From assembly GCA_963582255.1 (NCBI GenBank), contig CAUZRD010000051.1:1-12586 (forward strand): DNA of 12,586 nucleotides. Reading direction: 5' to 3'. The notes under the pieces are model-generated. The model saw only the letters and a program-made list of their open reading frames with translations, was not told the origin of the DNA and did not search any database. This document shows, piece after piece, positions 6,731-12,586 of the stretch. The translations under genes were made by a program, and so were the position numbers. The DNA is from CAUZRD01 sp963582255. Lineage in GTDB: Bacteria; Pseudomonadota; Alphaproteobacteria; Rhizobiales; TMED25. Every line of letters begins with the position of its first letter. Within the stretch, counting starts at the first letter, position 1.

Positions 6731-6941
6731 TTTCTAACCCTTTCACTTTGCACGAATTGGTTGGTGTTGTGAGTATCATGATAAAGCTTGTCAATTGGCT
6801 TGTGCAAACGGTTGTGTTAATCAATTAAATTATCAATGCATGTGCGGGCTTGCGTGGTTGGGTTCCGTGGTGCTACGCCGCACGCACTTCTCATCATATC
6901 AGACTACTCAATTCAGCACATTCGAATTATGGGGCGAAGAA
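6731..6941. promoter_or_regulatory. Divergent promoter region with palindrome TATCATGATA (6774-6783)
   Basis: The 211-bp gap serves the minus-strand dehydrogenase and plus-strand ettA. TATCATGATA at 6774-6783 is a perfect 10-bp palindrome 44 bp upstream of the dehydrogenase start, a plausible operator. TGTCAA at 6789-6794 reads TTGACA, a consensus -35, on the minus strand, but no good -10 stands 16-18 bp away. The stretch 6817-6837 is AT-rich and could contain the ettA -10. The ettA frame is open back to 6795, but the encoded residues are unlike any EttA N-terminus. Confidence 0.4.
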
Positions 6942-8600
6942 ATGTCGGCGTCGCAATATGTCTATCAGATGCATCAGTTGTCGAAGACCTATCCGGGTGG
7001 AAAACAGGTGTTGAGCGATATCCGACTGTCTTTCCTTCCAGGAGCAAAAATTGGTGTTCTGGGTCCGAATGGCTCGGGTAAGTCAAGTCTATTGCGAATT
7101 ATGGCCGGCATCGACAACGAATATCAGGGAGAAGCTAGGGCAGCCGATAACTTGACTGTTGGCTATTTGGCTCAAGAGCCCGAACTCAATCCGAAGAAAG
7201 ACGTTATTGGTAATGTTCGTGAGGGTATTGCTGATGCTGATGCTTTGGTTGCCCGCTACAACGAATTGGCAATGAATTATTCTGATGAAACGGCCGAGGA
7301 AATGGGCCGTCTACAAGATGAAATTGATGCCAAGAATCTGTGGGATCTTGATGCGCAAATATCGCAGGCAATGGATGCGTTGTGCTGTCCAGCCGATGAT
7401 GCCGATGTTGAAACTCTTTCCGGTGGTGAGCGTCGCAGGGTTGCGCTATGTCGGCTGTTACTCTCATCTCCGGACATGTTGCTGTTGGACGAGCCAACCA
7501 ATCATCTCGATGCAGACACAATTTCTTGGCTTGAAACCTATCTCGAAAATTTTGAGGGTACGGTCGTGATGGTTACTCATGATCGTTATTTCCTAGACAA
7601 TGTGACAGGTTGGATATTAGAGCTTGATCGCGGTCGGGGAGTTCCATATGAAGGAAATTATTCGACTTATCTTGAAGAAAAACAAAAGCGCCTTGCACTT
7701 GAAAACCGTCAGGAGGCAGCACTCCAACGCACGCTGGCGCGCGAGCTTGAATGGGTGCGCTCATCACCGCGAGCACGGCAGGCTAAATCTAAAGCAAGGC
7801 TGACGGCCTATGAGGATTTGCTGAGCCAGTCCGAACGAAATGATACCGGTCGGTCGCAAATCTCCATTCCCCCTGGTCCGCGCCTTGGCGATTTGGTGAT
7901 TGAGGCAGAAAACCTCACCAAGGGGTTCGGTGAGCTATTGCTGATTGATGATCTTAGTTTCAGTCTGCCCCCGGGCGGTATTGTCGGTGTTATTGGTCCT
8001 AATGGTGCGGGTAAAAGCACACTATTTCGGATGATCGTGGACGCTGAACAACCCGACACGGGCACACTAGGTATAGGTAAGACCGTAGCTCTTGGCTATG
8101 TGGATCAATCGCGAGATTCTCTCGATTCAACGAAGACTGTATGGGAGGAGGTTTCCGGAGGTCTTGATGTTATCACTCTTGGCAAGCGTGAGGTACCAAG
8201 CCGGGCTTATGTAGGTACATTCAACTTCAAGGGTAGTGATCAGCAGTTGAAGGTTGGCCAGCTTTCTGGTGGTGAGCGTAACAGGGTTCATTTGGCAAAA
8301 ATGCTTAAATCCGGAGCAAACGTCCTGCTGCTTGATGAGCCGACCAATGATCTGGATACTGAAACACTGGCAGCACTGGAGGCCGCACTTGAGGATTTTG
8401 CTGGATGCGCCGTCATCATTAGCCATGATCGTTGGTTTCTGGATCGAATAGCAACGCATATATTGGCGTTTGAGGGCGACAGTCATGTCGAATGGTTTGA
8501 AGGCAATTATGATGATTATGAGGTTGATCGGAAGCGCCGTCTGGGGACGGATGCAGATCAACCGCAGCGGACCAAGTTTCGCCGTTTCACGCGCAGCTAG
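6942..8600 (+). CDS. ettA: Energy-dependent translational throttle protein EttA (ABC-F ATPase)
   Basis: EttA binds the ribosomal E site and, depending on the ATP/ADP ratio, gates entry of initiated ribosomes into elongation. The 552-residue protein starts MSASQYVYQMHQLSK, matching the E. coli MAQFVYTMHRV start and length of about 555. It has two ABC cassettes without membrane segments. Cassette 1: Walker A GPNGSGKSS (41-49), signature LSGGERRR (159-166), Walker B LLLDEPTNHLD (180-190), switch THDRYFLD (212-219). Cassette 2: GPNGAGKST (352-360), LSGGERNR (441-448), LLLDEPTNDLD (462-472), SHDRWFLD (494-501). An arm insertion (about 95-135) and the charged P-site tRNA-interaction linker (about 240-310) are present. 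EGNYSTYLEEKQ and PPGPRLGD are EttA hallmarks. The ribosome binding site is weak (GGGGCGAAG), so the start rests on homology. It has no evident link to the catabolic genes. Confidence 0.96.
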   Translation: MSASQYVYQMHQLSKTYPGGKQVLSDIRLSFLPGAKIGVLGPNGSGKSSLLRIMAGIDNEYQGEARAADNLTVGYLAQEPELNPKKDVIGNVREGIADADALVARYNELAMNYSDETAEEMGRLQDEIDAKNLWDLDAQISQAMDALCCPADDADVETLSGGERRRVALCRLLLSSPDMLLLDEPTNHLDADTISWLETYLENFEGTVVMVTHDRYFLDNVTGWILELDRGRGVPYEGNYSTYLEEKQKRLALENRQEAALQRTLARELEWVRSSPRARQAKSKARLTAYEDLLSQSERNDTGRSQISIPPGPRLGDLVIEAENLTKGFGELLLIDDLSFSLPPGGIVGVIGPNGAGKSTLFRMIVDAEQPDTGTLGIGKTVALGYVDQSRDSLDSTKTVWEEVSGGLDVITLGKREVPSRAYVGTFNFKGSDQQLKVGQLSGGERNRVHLAKMLKSGANVLLLDEPTNDLDTETLAALEAALEDFAGCAVIISHDRWFLDRIATHILAFEGDSHVEWFEGNYDDYEVDRKRRLGTDADQPQRTKFRRFTRS

Positions 8601-8656
8601 GTATTTGGGAGTAACTAAGCTATTTCTCAGGGAGTTAGAGAGTTGGCTAATCCCAC

Positions 8657-8676
8657 GTCTCCATCCAGTTGGAGAC
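8657..8676 (+). terminator. Possible weak terminator of ettA
   Basis: GTCTCCA and TGGAGAC form a 7-bp perfect stem with a 6-base loop, 56 bp after the ettA stop. Only three Ts follow directly (TTTCC), so as an intrinsic terminator it is weak. Confidence 0.35.
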
Positions 8677-8706
8677 TTTCCGACCGAATGAAGCGAAATA
8701 GACCCA

Positions 8707-8740
8707 CGGTCCAGCTTTCGTGCCGTTTCTGAAAGAACCG
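8707..8740. other. Imperfect stem-loop, 10 bp with a 3-base bulge
   Basis: CGGTCC-TTTC pairs with GAAA-GAACCG (one G-U in one orientation), interrupted by an AGC bulge, with an 11-base loop. No T-run on either side. It may be part of a structured RNA or a repeat remnant in the ettA-tctA gap. Confidence 0.3.
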
Positions 8741-9093
8741 CGGATTTCACCCGTGACATTCCCCTGTGAAGGGAACAGCGGTAACCCTTTTGAAAAAGAT
8801 AACGTCGCGTCTCACAAAGTCACTAAAATAAAGTGCCTGTATCATTGCGATTTAAGGGAACAGAAATAGGGTGACGATCAGTGGTGATAGGATGCGGGAC
8901 ATGGGGAGATGTTAGCACAGCTATTCATCTTCTGGTGACAGGATACCGTTCAGACAAAGTCTTCCATGTAGCAGAGTGCTGTCTGGTCCCACCATAGTGC
9001 CTACCTCGTGATGTTCGTCATCTCTAAATTCTCAGACGTATTTCTTCCCATCGGGTCAGGTGTCACGTCCCGCGCAGCTCAAAAGCCCCTCAC

Positions 9094-10599
9094 TTAGTCG
9101 CCCTCTAGAGCCGCCTTATTCTTGCCTCTTCGGATCGATGGCACGATCATCAGCGCTAGCAGTGCCAGCCCGGCAATGAGAAAACCGGCGCTGATCGGGT
9201 GGGTGACAAAAATCGCAAAGTCACCGCGCGAAAGCAGCATCGCCCGGCGAAAATTTTCTTCCAGCATCGGACCCAGAATGAAGCCCAGAATAAACGGCGC
9301 GGGCTCGCAGTTGAGCTTCATGAAGGCGTAGCCCAGAATGCCGAAACCAACCATCACCCAGATGTCGATAGAACTATGGTTGACCGTGTAGATGCCGATG
9401 CAGGAAAACACGAGAATAATCGGATAAAGCCAGCGATACGGGATCTTCAACATCGATACCCACAGGCCGACCAACGGCAGGTTGAGAATGACAAGAAATA
9501 GATTGCCAATCCACATGGAGGCTATCAGTCCCCAGAACAGCTGAGGGTGCGCGGTGAGGATCTGCGGGCCTGGGGTCACACCCTGAATCATTAGTGCGCC
9601 AAGCATCAGTGCCATGGTGCCAGAGCCCGGAATGCCGAGTGTCAAGGTGGGGATGAAGGCACATTGCGCCGACGCATTATTGGCGGCTTCGGGGGCTGCA
9701 ACAGCTTCAATCATACCTGTGCCGAACTTCTCCGGCGTGCGGCTGAGCTTTTTTTCCACCGCATAGGCGCCGAATGACGCAATAGTCTGGCCGGCACCTG
9801 GTAAAATGCCGAAGAATGAGCCTACTGCAGTTCCTCGCAAGATAGGCTTCCATGAGCGAGCTAGATCGTCGCGCGTGGGCATCAGACCGGTGATTTTAGA
9901 GGTGTAAATACTTCGGTGTTCGGTGTGTTCAAGATTGCGAATGATCTCGGCAAAAGCGAAAAGACCCATCGCCACGACAACAAAGGGAACGCCTTCGGCC
10001 AGTCCTGGAACGCCGAATGTATAGCGGTCAGCGCCGGTGTTGATATCCGTGCCGATAAGACCGAATAGAACGCCTAGCAGCGCCACCGCGATACCTTTGA
10101 GCATGGAGCCGTGAACCAGAATCGAGGTCGCTAGTAGCGCTAGTGCGATCAGCGAGCAGAATTCCGGCGCGCCAAAAGCTAGTGCGAGTTCGGTGAGCGG
10201 CGGCGCAAGCACCGCCAGCAGTACGACGCCGAAGCAGCCGGCTACGAATGAGCCGATGGCACTGATCGCCAGAGCCGGGCCGGCGCGGCCCTGGCGCGCC
10301 ATCTGATAGCCATCAATGCAGGTTACAGCGGATGAGGATTCACCTGGCAGATTGACCAGAATGGCGGTGGTCGATCCCCCATAAGCAGCGCCGTAATAGA
10401 TACCGGCCAGCATGATCATCGCCGCTTCTGGCGGCAGGCCAAAGGTTAGCGGCAGCAGCACGGCGATGGTGACCAGCGGTCCGACGCCCGGCAACACTCC
10501 GATGGCGGTGCCGACAAACACGCCGAGCATGCAATAGGACAGGTTGGACAGCGTGAAGGCGACCGAAAAGCCTAGCGCAAGATTTGAAAAAATATCCAT
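9094..10599 (-). CDS. tctA: Tripartite tricarboxylate transporter large permease TctA
   Basis: TctA is the large inner-membrane subunit that moves a carboxylate delivered by the periplasmic TctC protein, driven by an ion gradient. The 501-residue protein is almost wholly hydrophobic with about 11-12 membrane segments and shows the internal-duplication signatures: GVLPGVGP (35-42) and GILPGAGQ (264-271), YYGAAYGGSTTAILVNLPGE (68-87), EAANNASAQ (304-312) and LGIPGSGTMALMLGAL (321-336). The frame is open to TTG 10605, but ATG 10599 is preferred because it forms TAATG with the tctB stop, a one-base overlap that indicates translational coupling. It is the last gene of tctC-tctB-tctA. No clear terminator follows the stop. 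The transported acid is not evident. Confidence 0.94.
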   Translation of the reverse strand: MDIFSNLALGFSVAFTLSNLSYCMLGVFVGTAIGVLPGVGPLVTIAVLLPLTFGLPPEAAMIMLAGIYYGAAYGGSTTAILVNLPGESSSAVTCIDGYQMARQGRAGPALAISAIGSFVAGCFGVVLLAVLAPPLTELALAFGAPEFCSLIALALLATSILVHGSMLKGIAVALLGVLFGLIGTDINTGADRYTFGVPGLAEGVPFVVVAMGLFAFAEIIRNLEHTEHRSIYTSKITGLMPTRDDLARSWKPILRGTAVGSFFGILPGAGQTIASFGAYAVEKKLSRTPEKFGTGMIEAVAAPEAANNASAQCAFIPTLTLGIPGSGTMALMLGALMIQGVTPGPQILTAHPQLFWGLIASMWIGNLFLVILNLPLVGLWVSMLKIPYRWLYPIILVFSCIGIYTVNHSSIDIWVMVGFGILGYAFMKLNCEPAPFILGFILGPMLEENFRRAMLLSRGDFAIFVTHPISAGFLIAGLALLALMIVPSIRRGKNKAALEGD

Positions 10600-11042
10600 T
10601 ACCAAGGCCCCAGATTGAGCCTGATGTTCAGGCCGTAAACAAAAATGGCAATGATTACTCCGGTCAATACCAGGACCATCATGGCTACCTCAATGGCGGT
10701 GCCTTCGCGGCCAGCAAATCTGCCTATGATGATGAGGGATGCAAGCGCTGGGATGATCCCGAACTGATCAACCAGAATGCCAAAAGTGATGATCGCGGCG
10801 CTGATGAACAGCATGGGCCTGAGTTCAATCGTCGCCATCGGTTCGCTGGATTCGGGTTTTATGATCGCGCGCACCAGCACGATGAAGCCGAGCAGAGAAA
10901 TCAACCCGCCGATCATGGTGGGAAAATAACCCGATCCCATGCGCGCTAGCGTGCCAATCGAATAGCCCTGTGCAACGATAATAGCGCCGAGGCCGAAAAA
11001 AAGGAACAACAACCCGGCCAAATGGTCCTTGGTCAGCCGCAT
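10599..11042 (-). CDS. tctB: Tripartite tricarboxylate transporter small subunit TctB
   Basis: The 147-residue protein is the small membrane subunit of the TctABC importer. It begins MRLTKDHLAG and has four hydrophobic segments (about 8-27, 42-62, 76-108 partly split, 117-138). The stretch ARMGSGYFPTMIG (33-45) between the first two is the most conserved family feature; a basic, acidic-flanked loop separates the halves. AAGGCGG precedes the ATG by about seven bases. Its stop overlaps the tctA start as TAATG. It is separated from tctC by 117 bp holding two strong stem-loops, which probably makes tctB-tctA expression lower than tctC. Confidence 0.92.
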   Translation of the reverse strand: MRLTKDHLAGLLFLFFGLGAIIVAQGYSIGTLARMGSGYFPTMIGGLISLLGFIVLVRAIIKPESSEPMATIELRPMLFISAAIITFGILVDQFGIIPALASLIIIGRFAGREGTAIEVAMMVLVLTGVIIAIFVYGLNIRLNLGPW

Positions 11043-11077
11043 GGGTTTACCGCCTTGAATGCAGAGAATTTCATGAT

Positions 11078-11096
11078 ATCCGCCAGGTTGGCGGAT
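11078..11096 (-). promoter_or_regulatory. tctC-tctB intergenic stem-loop 2 (perfect 8 bp, 3-base loop)
   Basis: ATCCGCCA pairs perfectly with TGGCGGAT around a 3-base loop. It is the second, tctB-proximal hairpin met by transcription from tctC. No T-run follows, so RNA stabilisation or processing fits better than termination. Confidence 0.6.
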
Positions 11097-11097
11097 C

Positions 11098-11141
11098 TGC
11101 CCGGTCGGGCGCGAGGAAAAGGCGCGCGGTCCGGCCGGGCA
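11098..11141 (-). promoter_or_regulatory. tctC-tctB intergenic stem-loop 1 (long GC-rich hairpin)
   Basis: On the minus strand TGCCCGG pairs with CCGGGCA, followed inward by one mismatch, three more pairs, a 3-base bulge and GCGCG/CGCGC, with a CCTTTTCCT-like loop. It begins about 18 bases after the tctC stop. Such hairpins after solute-binding-protein genes commonly shield the upstream message from 3' exonucleases and reduce read-through. Confidence 0.6.
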
Positions 11142-11159
11142 TGTTGAGTTAGGCTATAA

Positions 11160-12140
11160 CTACTCGATCACCACCACGCCGTCTTCGACGAGCTTGGTGA
11201 AGGACTCAAGATTGATCTTGATCTTAGTGGCAAAATCCTCCGGTGTGATTTCAACCGTGGAAATTCCCATATTGCCGAGCGCCGCAACGACTTCTGCTGA
11301 CTTGCCGGCGGCATTTCCCGCGGCGTTTAGCTTGGCGATGATCTCAGGTGGCGTGCCGGCTGGAGCAACCATGCCATACCAGCCAATATTGTCGTATTCT
11401 GGCATTCCGGCTTCGGTAAATGTCGGCGTGTCAGGCATTGAGGCAACACGCTTATCGCCGGCGACCGCAAGTGGAAAGATCTTGCCTGCCTGAATCTGAC
11501 CCCAAACGGCAGTGGAGGAGAAGGGACCTACGAAATAGTGAACTTCACCGGCGGCCATGCCACCCGCCAGCTTACCACCACCTTGATAGGGGATGTGCAC
11601 GACGTTGTCGGAAATTTTCGCATAGGCGTTGAACATCGCAGTGGCGAAATGGCTGGTCGAGCCGACACCGCCCGAGCCGTAATTCAGCTCATTGGGATGC
11701 TCGTTTACGTAGTCGACCAGCTCTTGCAGGGTCCTGGGACCGAGATCTGTGTAGACCAGCAGTGCATTAGGTACATCGCCGAAATTGTAGATAGGGTCAA
11801 AGCTCTTGATCGCATCAAATTTGATGTCGAGCCCGCGCAGAGGTGCGATCGACAGCGATGACTGTGAGCCAACACCGAGCGTGTAACCATCAGGATCTGC
11901 TTGAGCTAGAATACCCATACCAATCGTGTTGCCCGCGCCCGGCCGATTCTCGACTACGATCTCTTTGCCAAGCTCCTTGCCTATTGCGTTTGCTAGAATT
12001 CGCGATAGCGTATCAGTGGTGCCGCCCGGCGTTTGCGGGACTATTAAGGTGATTTCCCGATCCGGAAATTCGCCGGCGAATGCCGGTGTCATTACGAGAG
12101 AAAGCCCTGCGATTGCAAGTCCAAGAAGTCGTATTTTCAT
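11160..12140 (-). CDS. tctC: Tripartite tricarboxylate transporter substrate-binding protein TctC (Bug family)
   Basis: TctC-type (Bug) proteins bind a carboxylate in the periplasm and hand it to TctAB. The 326-residue length is normal. Residues 1-22 form a Sec signal peptide (MKIRLLG, hydrophobic core, then TPAFA before Gly23). The mature part has the family pattern: REITLIVPQTPGGTTDTLSR (28-47), VVENRPGAGNTIG (62-74), ADPDGYTLGVG (81-91), NYGSGGVGSTSHFA (153-166), VHIPYQGGG (181-189) and the MPDTPTFTEAG region. The binding-loop start is VPQTPGG rather than the common VPFAPGG. GGGAG nine bases upstream supports the ATG. It is first in the operon, followed by two stem-loops before tctB. Bug ligand classes cannot be predicted reliably from sequence. 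Confidence 0.94.
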   Translation of the reverse strand: MKIRLLGLAIAGLSLVMTPAFAGEFPDREITLIVPQTPGGTTDTLSRILANAIGKELGKEIVVENRPGAGNTIGMGILAQADPDGYTLGVGSQSSLSIAPLRGLDIKFDAIKSFDPIYNFGDVPNALLVYTDLGPRTLQELVDYVNEHPNELNYGSGGVGSTSHFATAMFNAYAKISDNVVHIPYQGGGKLAGGMAAGEVHYFVGPFSSTAVWGQIQAGKIFPLAVAGDKRVASMPDTPTFTEAGMPEYDNIGWYGMVAPAGTPPEIIAKLNAAGNAAGKSAEVVAALGNMGISTVEITPEDFATKIKINLESFTKLVEDGVVVIE

Positions 12141-12586
12141 TATGTTTTACTCCCAAAATGTTGTCTTTTTTTGACGTATAAGTATTCCTTTAATTGCTGG
12201 TTAGTCTAGTAGAAGCTGAAAGCTGCTTAAGGGATGATCGCTGGTTATGGAGTGATTACATTTTATAAAGTGATCACATCGCCCCCAATTCAATTTGCCG
12301 AAAGAAGAATTCAAATTGTTTTATCATCGAAGCAGGATAGCAAGGGCTGCGCAAGACCTTTTCATGTGATTTGTCCAAGGGCACGCGCTTTTTGTGGTGC
12401 GCAGGTCCACATTACAGACACTGCATGGTATGCATCATGGGGTGCAGTAGGGGGGGATAAAACCGGCCTTGGTCACCCCTTTTGCCTTTTGGTTGCTGTT
12501 CCGAGAGGCTTCCATTCCTCACTTTCTTCATCCCAACTTTCTAATACTGACTGCGCGGCCGCAAAGCGTGGTTAGTGCGTGGGAAG
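12141..12586. other. Upstream region of tctC, no supported gene
   Basis: About 446 bp to the window edge hold no convincing gene. A 113-codon plus-strand frame at 12234-12575 has no ribosome binding site and reads like non-coding sequence. On the minus strand a short frame without a start (about 12490-12571) reads like an acidic C-terminus but is preceded by TAA. The tctC promoter must lie here. A weak minus-strand candidate is TAGACT, 16 bases, AATACT around 12180-12210. Confidence 0.45.
12251..12279. promoter_or_regulatory. Operator-like direct repeat upstream of tctC
   Basis: AGTGATTACAT (12251-12261) and AGTGATCACAT (12269-12279) match at 10 of 11 positions with an 18-bp period. The second contains the perfect palindrome GTGATCAC and the first a one-mismatch version. 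They lie about 110-140 bp upstream of the tctC start, a plausible position for a regulator-binding site. The regulator is unknown. Confidence 0.4.

Larger units (their letters stand above)
8601..9093. other. Gene-free, hairpin-rich intergenic region
   Basis: No frame on either strand gives a protein that I recognise or that has a convincing start, ribosome binding site and length. The stretch has several inverted repeats (8657-8676, 8707-8740, and TTCCC/GGGAA near 8760-8775) and a 10-bp direct repeat AAGGGAACAG at 8769-8778 and 8854-8863. It separates convergent ettA and tctA, so both transcripts should end here. A decayed insertion element or an unannotated small RNA are possible, but neither is shown. 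Confidence 0.5.

Noticed and set aside
6795..6941. 49-residue N-terminal extension of EttA
   Set aside because: Known EttA proteins start at the MSASQYVYQM-equivalent position; the extension is Cys-rich, non-conserved and lies in the promoter region.
8127..8759. 210-residue minus-strand frame
   Set aside because: It is antisense to the second ABC cassette of ettA for most of its length, with no recognisable motif; a shadow frame.
11194..12052. Several plus-strand frames of 69-107 residues opposite tctC
   Set aside because: All are antisense to a clear TctC coding region and carry no motifs.
12234..12575. 113-residue plus-strand gene
   Set aside because: No ribosome binding site, irregular Cys/Ser-rich composition, and it runs through the operator-like repeats upstream of tctC.

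Overview
The window looks like a piece of an alphaproteobacterial chromosome, most likely Hyphomicrobiales or a relative. I infer this from the close resemblance of the proteins to families common there (the xylonate/arabonate-type IlvD/Edd dehydratase, the tripartite tricarboxylate transporter, EttA) and from the moderate-to-high GC with mixed codon use. No rRNA, tRNA, CRISPR array, intact mobile element or phage gene is visible. The organism call is inference; the gene families rest on motifs read directly.

Left edge (1-1873): the end of a surface-polysaccharide locus. On the minus strand lie the N-terminal part of a GT2-like glycosyltransferase, cut by the window edge, and just upstream of it a decayed C-terminal piece of a nucleotide-sugar (UDP-GlcNAc-type) 6-dehydrogenase, with one nonsense codon and one frameshift. 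Divergent from these is a complete WbpL/WecA-like polyprenyl-phosphate sugar-1-phosphate transferase.

Middle (2038-6730): a small catabolic gene set. Three plus-strand genes form a probable operon: an IlvD/Edd sugar-acid-type dehydratase, a class III (CaiB/BaiF) CoA-transferase, and a free-standing CinA/PncC-domain protein with an altered active-site motif. Facing them and abutting with no spare base is a minus-strand isocitrate/isopropylmalate dehydrogenase-family enzyme whose specificity loop does not look like LeuB. Together they suggest breakdown of a hydroxylated carboxylic acid through dehydration, CoA activation and oxidation/decarboxylation, but the substrate cannot be read from the sequence and the cluster is not a complete known pathway.

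Right (6942-12586): ettA, a housekeeping ABC-F translation factor, is divergent from the dehydrogenase. After a gene-free, hairpin-rich 490 bp comes a minus-strand tctC-tctB-tctA operon for a periplasmic-binding-protein-dependent carboxylate importer. tctB and tctA overlap as TAATG; tctC and tctB are separated by two strong tandem stem-loops. The tctC upstream region carries an 18-bp-spaced operator-like repeat. The transporter may supply the substrate for the middle cluster, though ettA lies between them and no regulator gene is in the window.
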